In this document: one piece after another, positions 50,798 to 58,366 of the stretch
Position numbering within the stretch: the stretch's first letter is position 1
Layout of the letters: each line of letters begins with the position of its first letter
Source: CAZSDU01 sp964605775
GTDB lineage: Bacteria; Bacteroidota; Bacteroidia; Bacteroidales; FEN-979
Length of the DNA stretch: 64,000 bases
Assembly (NCBI GenBank): GCA_964605775.1
Contig: CAZSDU010000001.1
Span: 310,001 to 374,000 of the forward strand
Reading direction: 5' to 3'
Notes under the pieces: generated by a model
Database searches by the model: none
Seen by the model: only the letters and a program-made list of their open reading frames with translations
What the model was told of the DNA's origin: nothing
Made by a program: the position numbers and the translations under genes

Positions 50798-53700
50798 GTG
50801 ATATTGAAAGCGAATCGCTTACGGTGTTTGTTACTGATTTTATATGGAATTCCTTTGCTTTCTCCTGCCGCGAATCCTGCGGATTCACCACCATCAAAGG
50901 AATTTATCATTCAGCACTGGAATTCCCAACAGGGACTCCCAGTGAATTCGATCCATGCCATGGCACAGACAAAGGATGGCTTTATCTGGATGGCAACACA
51001 GGAAGGGCTGGTCAGGTTCGACGGATTTGAATTCATCACATTTTCTCAAAAAAACAACCCGGCTTTTTTATTTAATGATATTTATTCCCTGCTTGTTTGC
51101 CGGGACGGTTCCCTGCTAATCGGTTGTCATGCCGGCCACCTCATCCTGTACAAGGACAGAATTTTTCGATTACTCACCCATCCCGAACTTTACGGGGGTA
51201 AAAACGTTACCGCTCTGGCTGAAGATGATCATAACACTTATTGGATCGGAACTTCTGGCGGGGGACTTGGACATTTTCGAACCCAGGCTGATTTTTCTTA
51301 TCTCCGCAATACGGACGGATTGCCGAACAATATCATCAATGCCCTTCTCCCGGATGGGCAGGGTGGATTATGGATCGGCAGCCAGGGGGGACTCAGCCAC
51401 TATTTTCAGGGCAGGTTTTCGAACTATTGCCAAAAAGACGGACTTACCGACAATTATATCCGCTGCCTGTATCTCGATCAACAACAGACGCTTTGGATAG
51501 GAACCCAAAACGGAGGTTTGAACCGTTTTCACAAAGGAAAATTTTCTCCGTATCATTACGGCAAGCTGAAAAAAAACCAAACCATTGTTTCCATCACCGG
51601 CGATACTTCAGGCAATCTCTGGATTGCTGCCAATGGGGAGGGAATTTACAGGATCTCAGCAAGCATGCTTAGTCACTTTTCCTTAGGTGAAGGGCTTACA
51701 AGCAATAACATTCATTGTCTCCTGACCGACTTCCATGATCACTTATGGATGGGGACCCTGGATGCCGGGATCAGCCTTCTTCAACCCCGGTTGGTGAATG
51801 TTTTTACCAGCAAAGATGGGCTTTCTGATGATGTCATCATGCCTGTTTTCAGGGATGGACAAGGCGGGATCTGGATTGGTACGGCAAAAGGAGGTTTAAA
51901 TTATTACAACCATGAAAAATTTTCGCAATTCCAGAAAAAAATGAAACTCCCGGGTATTCCATTGACAAGCATTACGGAAGATGCATCAGCTACGCTCTGG
52001 ATTGGGACAGCAGGATCGGGATTATTTGCATGGAAAGATGGCCGATTAACAAACTATACCCTGAAGGACGGACTTCGCTCCAATGTGATCAATGCTGTTT
52101 ATGCCGGCCGTAAGGGAATACTATGGATAGGTACCGATGGCGGAGGATTGTCGCGATATGAAAAAGGCAGATTTACCACCCTGACAAGCCGTGAAGGATT
52201 ATCTCACGATCAAATCAACTGCCTGCTTCAGGATAAAAAAGGGAGGATATGGGTGGGCACCAACGGAGGAGGCATCAATCGCCTCGATGAACAAAAGATC
52301 AAATGGATCACCAGTGAAAACGGGCTCAGGGATGATGAGATCCTGAGTCTGTATGAAGATCATGATGGAATCCTTTGGGTAGGCTGCAGTCATGCAGGAC
52401 TGGTGATGATCCGTAACGATTCCGTGGAAGTCTTCTCTAAGGAAGATGGGCTTGATGCGGATAAAATTCAGCAGATTCTTGAAGATGCGAAAGGAAATCT
52501 CTGGATGTCCGGTCCCCGGGGCATCTTCAGTGTTTCAAAAAAAGCCCTTCTGGAACTGGCAGAAGGCAAATCAAACAGGATCCTTTCCGTGCATTATGGG
52601 GTCAATGAAGGAATGTTGAGTCCCGAATGTACGTCACGAGTCTTTCCTGCAGGTTGCCGGGGCAGGGACCAGGAACTTTGGTTTCCAACCCTGAATGGCC
52701 TGATTATGATTGACGCAGCCAGACAAAAACAAGAGCTGCCTTTGCCGAGTATTTGTCTGACCCGTGTCCTTGTCAATGAACAGGAAGTTATCCCGGATCA
52801 GGAGATCACCCTTCAGCCTGGTCTGATCAACCTGGAAATACAATATACCAGTCCTGGTTTTAACCCCTTACGGGAACTGTCCTTTAAGTATAAGCTGGAA
52901 GGTTTTGATTTGTACTGGGTCAATGCCGGTTCAAGACGTTCGGCATTCTATACCCATCTGCCTCCCGGAAGATATGAATTCAAGGTGACTGCCACAAACG
53001 ATTTTGGAGGGGAAGGAAGAATGGAAAGCCTGATCAAAATCAATATTCTCCCCTATTTTTATCAGACCACATGGTTCTTTCTGGTTTGTACCATAGCCGC
53101 ACTGTTCATTTTATGGTTCCTTGTCCGGTATCAATACCGGAAAATCAAGGAAAAGCAATTAAACCGGCTGGTTGAAGAAAGAACCCGCGAACTCAGGGAA
53201 GAGATCAGGCAGAAGGAATTAGCCCAATCGGCGCTGTCGGAAGCCAAAGACCGGATTGAACAATCCGATCGTCTGAAATCTTCTCTGCTTGCCTTCCTTG
53301 ACCAGGATTTCAGAACACCGGTGAACAGCATCATGGGATTTTCGGAAATACTGATGCAGGATAAAGCGTCTGAAAAAGAGTCAGGAATCAGTCACTATAT
53401 TTACGAATCGGGAAAACACCTGCTCGACACCCTTGATTCGGCCATGCTCCTGGCTCAGCTCGATCCCGGGAAAGATCCTCCTTCGCATCTTCAGGATCTT
53501 ATCCCCCTCATCGAGGCGGCACTAAATCCCTTACAAAAAGTCAGCGAAGGCGGGGAGCGCCCTGCCAGTCCGGATCCGGAATCAGAAAAGCTCAGACCAG
53601 TTCAACCCGGGCCATACCAGCTGTTACTGGTGGAAGACAATGAGATCAATGCAGCCCTGGTCAAGTCATATATCGGGAAAGATTATGAAGTGGATGTGGC

Positions 53701-53977
53701 CATAGATGGAAATTCAGCCCTGGAAAAAGTAGCAGTAAAACAATATGATGCCATATTAATGGACATTAATCTCGGGAAAGGCATAGACGGGCTGACGGCT
53801 ACTCAAAAAATCCGTGAGATCCCTTCCTATCAGAGTACCCCTATCATCGCCGTGACCGGTTATACAATGGCCGGGATGCAGGAGCGTTTGATTGATGGCG
53901 GTTGTTCCTATTATCTGGCCAAACCATTCGGAAAAAAAATGCTGGTTGACCTGCTCATCACGGTGCTTCCGGAATAA
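50798..53977 (+). CDS. hybrid two-component-like sensor with dead kinase core (Reg_prop, Y_Y_Y, DHp remnant, receiver)
   Basis: A 1059-residue protein beginning at GTG with a signal/anchor (LLLILYGIPLLSPAAN). Residues 35-660 are about fourteen Reg_prop repeats (for example GLPNNIINALLPDGQGGLWIG) forming two periplasmic propellers, then a Y_Y_Y domain (about 670-755) and one membrane helix (about 758-778). A coiled coil leads to a DHp-like helix where the usual SHEIRTP reads DQDFRTP, so the phosphoacceptor histidine is Gln836. No HATPase_c domain follows, only a 60-residue linker. The C-terminal receiver is intact: acidic E946-D947, phospho-acceptor Asp989 in LMDINLG, VTGYT and KPFGKK. There is no DNA-binding domain. 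Confidence 0.9.
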   Translation: MILKANRLRCLLLILYGIPLLSPAANPADSPPSKEFIIQHWNSQQGLPVNSIHAMAQTKDGFIWMATQEGLVRFDGFEFITFSQKNNPAFLFNDIYSLLVCRDGSLLIGCHAGHLILYKDRIFRLLTHPELYGGKNVTALAEDDHNTYWIGTSGGGLGHFRTQADFSYLRNTDGLPNNIINALLPDGQGGLWIGSQGGLSHYFQGRFSNYCQKDGLTDNYIRCLYLDQQQTLWIGTQNGGLNRFHKGKFSPYHYGKLKKNQTIVSITGDTSGNLWIAANGEGIYRISASMLSHFSLGEGLTSNNIHCLLTDFHDHLWMGTLDAGISLLQPRLVNVFTSKDGLSDDVIMPVFRDGQGGIWIGTAKGGLNYYNHEKFSQFQKKMKLPGIPLTSITEDASATLWIGTAGSGLFAWKDGRLTNYTLKDGLRSNVINAVYAGRKGILWIGTDGGGLSRYEKGRFTTLTSREGLSHDQINCLLQDKKGRIWVGTNGGGINRLDEQKIKWITSENGLRDDEILSLYEDHDGILWVGCSHAGLVMIRNDSVEVFSKEDGLDADKIQQILEDAKGNLWMSGPRGIFSVSKKALLELAEGKSNRILSVHYGVNEGMLSPECTSRVFPAGCRGRDQELWFPTLNGLIMIDAARQKQELPLPSICLTRVLVNEQEVIPDQEITLQPGLINLEIQYTSPGFNPLRELSFKYKLEGFDLYWVNAGSRRSAFYTHLPPGRYEFKVTATNDFGGEGRMESLIKINILPYFYQTTWFFLVCTIAALFILWFLVRYQYRKIKEKQLNRLVEERTRELREEIRQKELAQSALSEAKDRIEQSDRLKSSLLAFLDQDFRTPVNSIMGFSEILMQDKASEKESGISHYIYESGKHLLDTLDSAMLLAQLDPGKDPPSHLQDLIPLIEAALNPLQKVSEGGERPASPDPESEKLRPVQPGPYQLLLVEDNEINAALVKSYIGKDYEVDVAIDGNSALEKVAVKQYDAILMDINLGKGIDGLTATQKIREIPSYQSTPIIAVTGYTMAGMQERLIDGGCSYYLAKPFGKKMLVDLLITVLPE

Positions 53978-53979
53978 AG

Positions 53980-54011
53980 CTGGTGAGTTGGTGAGCTGGT
54001 GTGCTGGTGAG
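53980..54011. repeat. octamer tandem array
   Basis: Four 8-base units of pattern YTGGTGWG (CTGGTGAG, TTGGTGAG, CTGGTGTG, CTGGTGAG) fill the gap between the hybrid sensor stop and the mutY stop. Confidence 0.75.
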
Positions 54012-54014
54012 TGA

Positions 54015-55067
54015 TTATATAGTGATTTCTTGTTGCAGGTATTTATCCATAAGTCTGGGTAATGGATATTGTTCAAGAACTGATGGTTCAACATAATCAA
54101 AGTCATTATCCAATGGTTTTTCTATTTCCAGCTCGAAAAATCTTGCTGTAATCAACTGATGGGTCAGGATATGTTTAAATGGTTTTGATTTTTTCATGAC
54201 CTTCGGTATCTGTATTCCAAAAATATGCTGCCAGTCAATTTCCGACATCAGTTTTTCCAGTGAGTCGTTTCTGGATGTTTCTATGCAGGGAAATGTAAAA
54301 AGGTTTTTCCATATATCATTTTCTTTTCTTTTCATCAGATAAAAACCTGTTTTTCCTTTTACATGGATGACGAAATAATAAAAGTACCGGGTTATTTGAG
54401 TGGGTTTCTTTTTTTTAACAGGCAATTGCTCCACCATCTGATGATTAAACGCAAAACATTCCTTGTGAAAAACACATCGGCTGCAATCAGGATTCCGGGG
54501 GATACATTGTTTGGCGCCGAATTCCATCATGGCCTGGTTAAATGAACCCGGATCTTCAGTATCCATCCGTTCAGATGCAACTGACCGTATGGCTTTTACT
54601 GCAGCTCCGGAATCTATCGGATCCCTGAACCCCGTATAGCGTGACAGAAATCTCAGCACATTACCATCCACAACAGCAACAGGTATATTGAAAGCAATGG
54701 AAGCAATGGCGGCTGCCGTATAACTTCCTATTCCCTTCAGTCGGAGGATATCAGGGTAAACAGAGGGAAACTTTCCCTGGTATTTATCCACGATTTCTTT
54801 CGCGCTGGCATGCAAATTCCTGGCCCTGGAATAATATCCCAATCCCTGCCAGAGCTTCAGTACCTGTTGCTCGCTGGCAGCCGCAAGATGATAAACGCTC
54901 GGAAAAGCATGGATAAAACGGTGATAATAAGGCAACCCCTGGTCAATACGGGTTTGCTGAAGTATGATTTCCGATAACCAGATCAGGTAAGGATCCCGGG
55001 TTTGACGCCAGGGCAGATCTCTTTTGTGCTGTTGATACCATAAAAGAAGCTCAGTGGTAAAATTCAT
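54015..55067 (-). CDS. mutY: A/G-specific adenine glycosylase
   Basis: A 350-residue base-excision enzyme that removes adenine opposite 8-oxoguanine. The N-terminal HhH-GPD domain shows WLSEIILQQTR with the catalytic Glu33, LKGIGSYTAAAIAS, and VVDGNVLRFLSRY with the catalytic Asp. The [4Fe-4S] loop is C-x6-C-x2-C-x5-C (CIPRNPDCSRCVFHKEC). A C-terminal NUDIX-like domain (about 225-350) recognises 8-oxoG. It is cytoplasmic. It is divergent from the HU gene and ends beside an octamer array. Confidence 0.95.
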   Translation of the reverse strand: MNFTTELLLWYQQHKRDLPWRQTRDPYLIWLSEIILQQTRIDQGLPYYHRFIHAFPSVYHLAAASEQQVLKLWQGLGYYSRARNLHASAKEIVDKYQGKFPSVYPDILRLKGIGSYTAAAIASIAFNIPVAVVDGNVLRFLSRYTGFRDPIDSGAAVKAIRSVASERMDTEDPGSFNQAMMEFGAKQCIPRNPDCSRCVFHKECFAFNHQMVEQLPVKKKKPTQITRYFYYFVIHVKGKTGFYLMKRKENDIWKNLFTFPCIETSRNDSLEKLMSEIDWQHIFGIQIPKVMKKSKPFKHILTHQLITARFFELEIEKPLDNDFDYVEPSVLEQYPLPRLMDKYLQQEITI

Positions 55068-55116
55068 TTTTACAATGATGATCGGACCACAAAAATAGTT
55101 TTTCTCTGAATATTTC

Positions 55117-55145
55117 TTTGAAGTTCAAAAAAAATCCTATATTTG
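55117..55145 (+). promoter_or_regulatory. promoter for the HU gene
   Basis: TTTG at 55117-55120, a 17-base spacer, then TATATTTG at 55138-55145, followed by a 70-base A/T-rich leader before the ATG at 55216. The spacing is a little short but both boxes are exact. Confidence 0.65.
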
Positions 55146-55215
55146 CAACCCCATTTTCAGCGTAAGAAAACATTCAGTATTAATTAAATATATCAATTAG
55201 TAATACACAAGTAAA

Positions 55216-55506
55216 ATGACAAAAGCAGAAATTGTAGCAGAAATTGCTAATAAAACAGGCATTGAAAAAGTTGCTGTTCAGGCCACGGTCGAAGCTTTCA
55301 TGGACTCCATCAAAAACTCCATGGTATCGGGTCAAAACGTTTATTTAAGGGGTTTTGGTAGTTTCATCATTAAAAAAAGAGCTGAAAAAACCGGAAGAAA
55401 CATTTCTAGGAACACCACCCTGGTCATTCCCGCCCACAACATTCCTGCCTTTAAGCCGGCAAAGACTTTTGTGAACAAGATCAAGTCTCACGTTAAAGTA
55501 AAGTAA
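55216..55506 (+). CDS. hup: HU-family DNA-binding protein
   Basis: A 96-residue nucleoid protein that bends DNA as a dimer. Residues 1-45 form the helical dimer domain (MTKAEIVAEIANKTGIEK) and the signature LRGFGSFIIKKRAEKTGRN leads into the arm, ending with FKPAKTFVNKIK. The length is typical of HU/IHF. It heads a likely unit with the 29-residue ribosomal-type protein 18 bases downstream and RNase G beyond. Confidence 0.95.
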   Translation: MTKAEIVAEIANKTGIEKVAVQATVEAFMDSIKNSMVSGQNVYLRGFGSFIIKKRAEKTGRNISRNTTLVIPAHNIPAFKPAKTFVNKIKSHVKVK

Positions 55507-55524
55507 TTTTACAAATTATTCATT

Positions 55525-55614
55525 ATGCCGAGCGGTAAGAAAAGAAAGAGACATAAGATGGCCACCCACAAGCGGAAAAAACGCTTGCGGAAGAACAGAC
55601 ACAAGAAGAAATAA
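55525..55614 (+). CDS. 29-residue basic ribosomal-type protein (AURKAIP1/COX24 domain, bS22-like)
   Basis: A very short gene encoding MPSGKKRKRHKMATHKRKKR followed by LRKNRHKKK, that is 29 residues of which over half are Lys or Arg. The pattern KKRKRHKMxxHKRKKRLRKxRHK is that of the AURKAIP1/COX24-domain small-subunit protein family found in Bacteroidota and, as bS22, in mycobacterial ribosomes. Such genes are often missed because of their length. The position between HU and rng and the exact motif make it credible; it probably binds rRNA in the small subunit. Confidence 0.85.
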   Translation: MPSGKKRKRHKMATHKRKKRLRKNRHKKK

Positions 55615-55637
55615 TCCCGGGGTCCTTTTACCCGGGA
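55615..55637 (+). ncRNA. GC hairpin after the bS22-like gene
   Basis: TCCCGGG (55615-55621) pairs with CCCGGGA (55631-55637) around a 9-base loop that includes TTTT. There is no T-run afterwards, so it is a weak terminator candidate or an mRNA stabiliser or processing site within the HU-bS22-rng transcript. Confidence 0.45.
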
Positions 55638-55693
55638 GATCCTGATCGTGAACTTCAGGCGCTCTCCCTGCTACAATTCCTTAGGTCATTTAC

Positions 55694-55718
55694 AATCATT
55701 GATACCGTATCAATGATT
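55694..55718 (+). ncRNA. strong hairpin in the rng leader
   Basis: A perfect 11-base stem, AATCATTGATA (55694-55704) with TATCAATGATT (55708-55718) and a 3-base loop CCG, ends 15 bases before the GTG start of rng. It is a plausible element for autocontrol by RNase G/E cleavage or for blocking translation. Confidence 0.6.
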
Positions 55719-55733
55719 TAACATATTTATATC

Positions 55734-57284
55734 GTGAATAAGGAATTAATTATCAATTCAACGCCTCAGGGGGTTGAAATAGCCTTACTTGAAGATAAGC
55801 TTCTTGTAGAGTTAAACAAAGAAAAGACCAACAACGAATTCTCCGTTGGTGATATTTATCTGGGTAAAATCAAAAAGATCATGCCCGGACTGAATGCAGC
55901 CTTCGTTGATGTTGGCTATGAAAAGGATGCTTTTCTGCATTACCTCGACCTGGGGCCACAGGTTCAATCCTTGCTGAAATATATTAAATCAGCCCAGTCA
56001 GGAGCAGCGGTTGGGTTTTCCATCACCGACTTCAAGATGGAAGAGGATATCCAGAAGACAGGGCGGATCAATAATGTGTTGAAACCCAATCAGCAGGTTT
56101 TAATTCAGATTGCCAAAGAACCCATTTCAACCAAGGGCCCAAGGGTCACTTCGGAGATCGCTTTTGCCGGACGTTTTCTTGTCCTGATCCCATTTTCCGA
56201 TAAAGTCTCTGTTTCCCAGAAAATAAAAAGCGCGGAAGAAAGAAACCGTCTAAAACGACTAATCACCAGCATCCGCCCTAAAAACTGCGGGATCATCATC
56301 CGAACTGTAGCTGAAAACAAGCTTGTGGCCGATCTGGATGCCGATTTACGCTCCCTTTATAAAAGATGGGAACTGATCACTCAGAAACTGGCCACGGCTA
56401 AACCTCCGCAGAAACTGATCGGGGAAATCGACCGTACTTCAGCCATCCTTCGAGATATGCTGAATGATTCTTTCAACAATGTGATCGTGAACGATGTGGT
56501 TCTTCATGAAGAAATCCGTAACTATATCCAGCGTATCGTTCCAGATAAAGTCAATATTGTCAAACTGCATTCCGGGAAAACCCCCATTTTCGACCATTAC
56601 GGGATCGACAAACAAATCAAGAATTCATTCGGTAAGGTCGTCACCATTAAAAGCGGAACCTACCTTATCATTGAACATACCGAAGCCCTTCATGTCATCG
56701 ATATCAACAGCGGACACCGGGTGAATTCAGAACAAAACCAGGAAACCAACGCCCTCGATGTCAATCTGGAGGCTGCTACCGAAGTAGCCCGACAGCTCAG
56801 GTTGAGGGATATGGGCGGCATCATTGTAGTGGATTTTATCGATCTGATACAAGGGCTGAACCGCCGAAAATTATACGAAAAGCTCAGGGAGGAAATGAAA
56901 CGGGACAGGGCCAAACACTCCATTCTTCCGCCCAGTAAATTTGGACTGGTCCAGATCACACGCCAACGGGTCAGGCCGGAAATGAATGTTCAGATCCTGG
57001 AAAAATGCCCTTCCTGCGATGGAAGCGGAGAAATCCGTCCCAGCATCCTGCTTACCGATGATATTGAAAATAACCTGAGCTACCTCGTCCACGAACAAAA
57101 TGAAAAACATCTGACCCTTGTCGTACACCCCTTCATTCATGCATTTCTGACCAAGGGTTGTTTTAATTACAAGTGGAAATGGTGGCGTAAATTCGGTCAA
57201 CGGATTAAAATAGATAAGCAAAATGCACTCCACTTTCTTGAATATCATATTTATAACAAGAATGAGGATGAAATAAAAATGTAA
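55734..57284 (+). CDS. rng: ribonuclease G/E family endoribonuclease
   Basis: A 516-residue RNase E/G catalytic protein without the long RNase E C-terminal scaffold, hence closer to RNase G. It starts at GTG 55734 (MNKELIINSTPQGVEIALLE). The S1 domain (about 35-130) has VGDIYLGKIKKIMPGLNAAFVDVG. The catalytic region contains IKSGTYLIIEHTEALHVIDINSG with the metal-binding Asp and GGIIVVDFIDL with the second. The zinc-link CPSCDGSG is present for tetramer assembly. It processes rRNA and mRNA. It sits downstream of HU and the small ribosomal protein, a fitting RNA-related context. Confidence 0.95.
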   Translation: MNKELIINSTPQGVEIALLEDKLLVELNKEKTNNEFSVGDIYLGKIKKIMPGLNAAFVDVGYEKDAFLHYLDLGPQVQSLLKYIKSAQSGAAVGFSITDFKMEEDIQKTGRINNVLKPNQQVLIQIAKEPISTKGPRVTSEIAFAGRFLVLIPFSDKVSVSQKIKSAEERNRLKRLITSIRPKNCGIIIRTVAENKLVADLDADLRSLYKRWELITQKLATAKPPQKLIGEIDRTSAILRDMLNDSFNNVIVNDVVLHEEIRNYIQRIVPDKVNIVKLHSGKTPIFDHYGIDKQIKNSFGKVVTIKSGTYLIIEHTEALHVIDINSGHRVNSEQNQETNALDVNLEAATEVARQLRLRDMGGIIVVDFIDLIQGLNRRKLYEKLREEMKRDRAKHSILPPSKFGLVQITRQRVRPEMNVQILEKCPSCDGSGEIRPSILLTDDIENNLSYLVHEQNEKHLTLVVHPFIHAFLTKGCFNYKWKWWRKFGQRIKIDKQNALHFLEYHIYNKNEDEIKM

Positions 57285-57285
57285 T

Positions 57286-57332
57286 AATGCAGGAATGCAA
57301 GGAATGCAGGAATGCAGGAATGCAGGAATGCA
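57286..57332. repeat. octamer tandem array between rng and trpS
   Basis: Units AATGCAGG, AATGCAAGG, then three more AATGCAGG, ending with a partial unit: five full copies, one with an extra A. Confidence 0.85.
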
Positions 57333-57333
57333 A

Positions 57334-57354
57334 AAATCGTAAATCATAAATCGT
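57334..57354. repeat. heptamer tandem array just before trpS
   Basis: Three 7-base units, AAATCGT, AAATCAT and AAATCGT, immediately after the octamer array and 2 bases before the trpS ATG. Confidence 0.75.
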
Positions 57355-57356
57355 CA

Positions 57357-58352
57357 ATGGATATTGTTGTCAGCGGAATTCGTCCTACGGGAAATCTTCA
57401 TCTCGGAAATTATTTCGGAGCGCTGAAGAATTTTGTCAAAATGCAGGAAGAAAACCATTGCTTTTTCTTCATTGCCGACTACCACTCCCTGACCACACAT
57501 CCTACTCCCGCTGATCTTCACGGGAATGTCAGAACCGTACTGGTTGAATTCCTTGCCTGTGGCCTGGACCCGGAGAAGGCAACCCTTTATGTCCAAAGCG
57601 ACCTCCCCGAAACGGCGGAATTGTATCTTTTGCTTAACATGAATGCCTATGTCGGAGAACTTGAACGTTGCACCTCTTTTAAAGAAAAAATCCGTACTCA
57701 GCCCAATAATGTCAATGCCGGGCTTCTGACCTATCCTACTTTAATGGCAGCAGATATCATCATCCATAAAGCCCATAAAGTCCCGGTGGGTAAAGACCAG
57801 GAACAGCACCTGGAAATGACCCGCACTTTCGCCAATCGTTTCAACAGACTCTATCGCGTTGATTATTTTCCTGAACCCCTGGCCTATAATTTCGGGGAGA
57901 ACCTGGTTAAAATCCCCGGACTGGACGGGAGTATTAAAATGTCGAAATCGGAAAATGACAACAATGCCATTTTTCTGGCTGACAACCCGGAAATCATCCG
58001 GAAAAAAGTCATGCGCGCAGTGACCGACTCCGGACCGGTTGAACCCGGACAACCCAAATCCAGAGGCGTTGAAAACCTGTTTTACCTGATGAAATGCTTC
58101 TCCACTGAAAATACCTGTAAATATTTTCAAGACCAGTATTCCCTGGGACAGATTCGATACGGAGATATGAAAAAACAATTGGCTGAAGACATCATCCGGT
58201 TCACAACACCATTCCGTGAAAAAATGATGGAACTTGATAACGATGAAGCTTACCTGAAAAAAACCGTCGCCCTGGGCGCAGAAAAAGCCAGAGCCTCCGC
58301 CGGGAAAACCATCCGGGAAATCAGGGAGATCATAGGGTTCAAATCTTTCTGA
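57357..58352 (+). CDS. trpS: tryptophanyl-tRNA synthetase
   Basis: A 331-residue class Ic synthetase charging tRNA-Trp. The HIGH-type motif is in SGIRPTGNLHLGNYFGALK near the start and the KMSKS-type motif is KMSKSENDN. PVGKDQEQHLEMTR and LLTYPTLMAADII match the family. The start at 57357 (MDIVVSG) is used because codons further upstream only translate the tandem repeats. It converges on the PAS/GAF histidine kinase gene with a 14-base gap. Confidence 0.96.
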   Translation: MDIVVSGIRPTGNLHLGNYFGALKNFVKMQEENHCFFFIADYHSLTTHPTPADLHGNVRTVLVEFLACGLDPEKATLYVQSDLPETAELYLLLNMNAYVGELERCTSFKEKIRTQPNNVNAGLLTYPTLMAADIIIHKAHKVPVGKDQEQHLEMTRTFANRFNRLYRVDYFPEPLAYNFGENLVKIPGLDGSIKMSKSENDNNAIFLADNPEIIRKKVMRAVTDSGPVEPGQPKSRGVENLFYLMKCFSTENTCKYFQDQYSLGQIRYGDMKKQLAEDIIRFTTPFREKMMELDNDEAYLKKTVALGAEKARASAGKTIREIREIIGFKSF

Positions 58353-58366
58353 AAACGGTTAATCCC

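Noticed and set aside
57286..57354. Could the repeat arrays be a CRISPR remnant?
   Set aside because: The units are 7-8 bases with no spacers and no cas genes are nearby.
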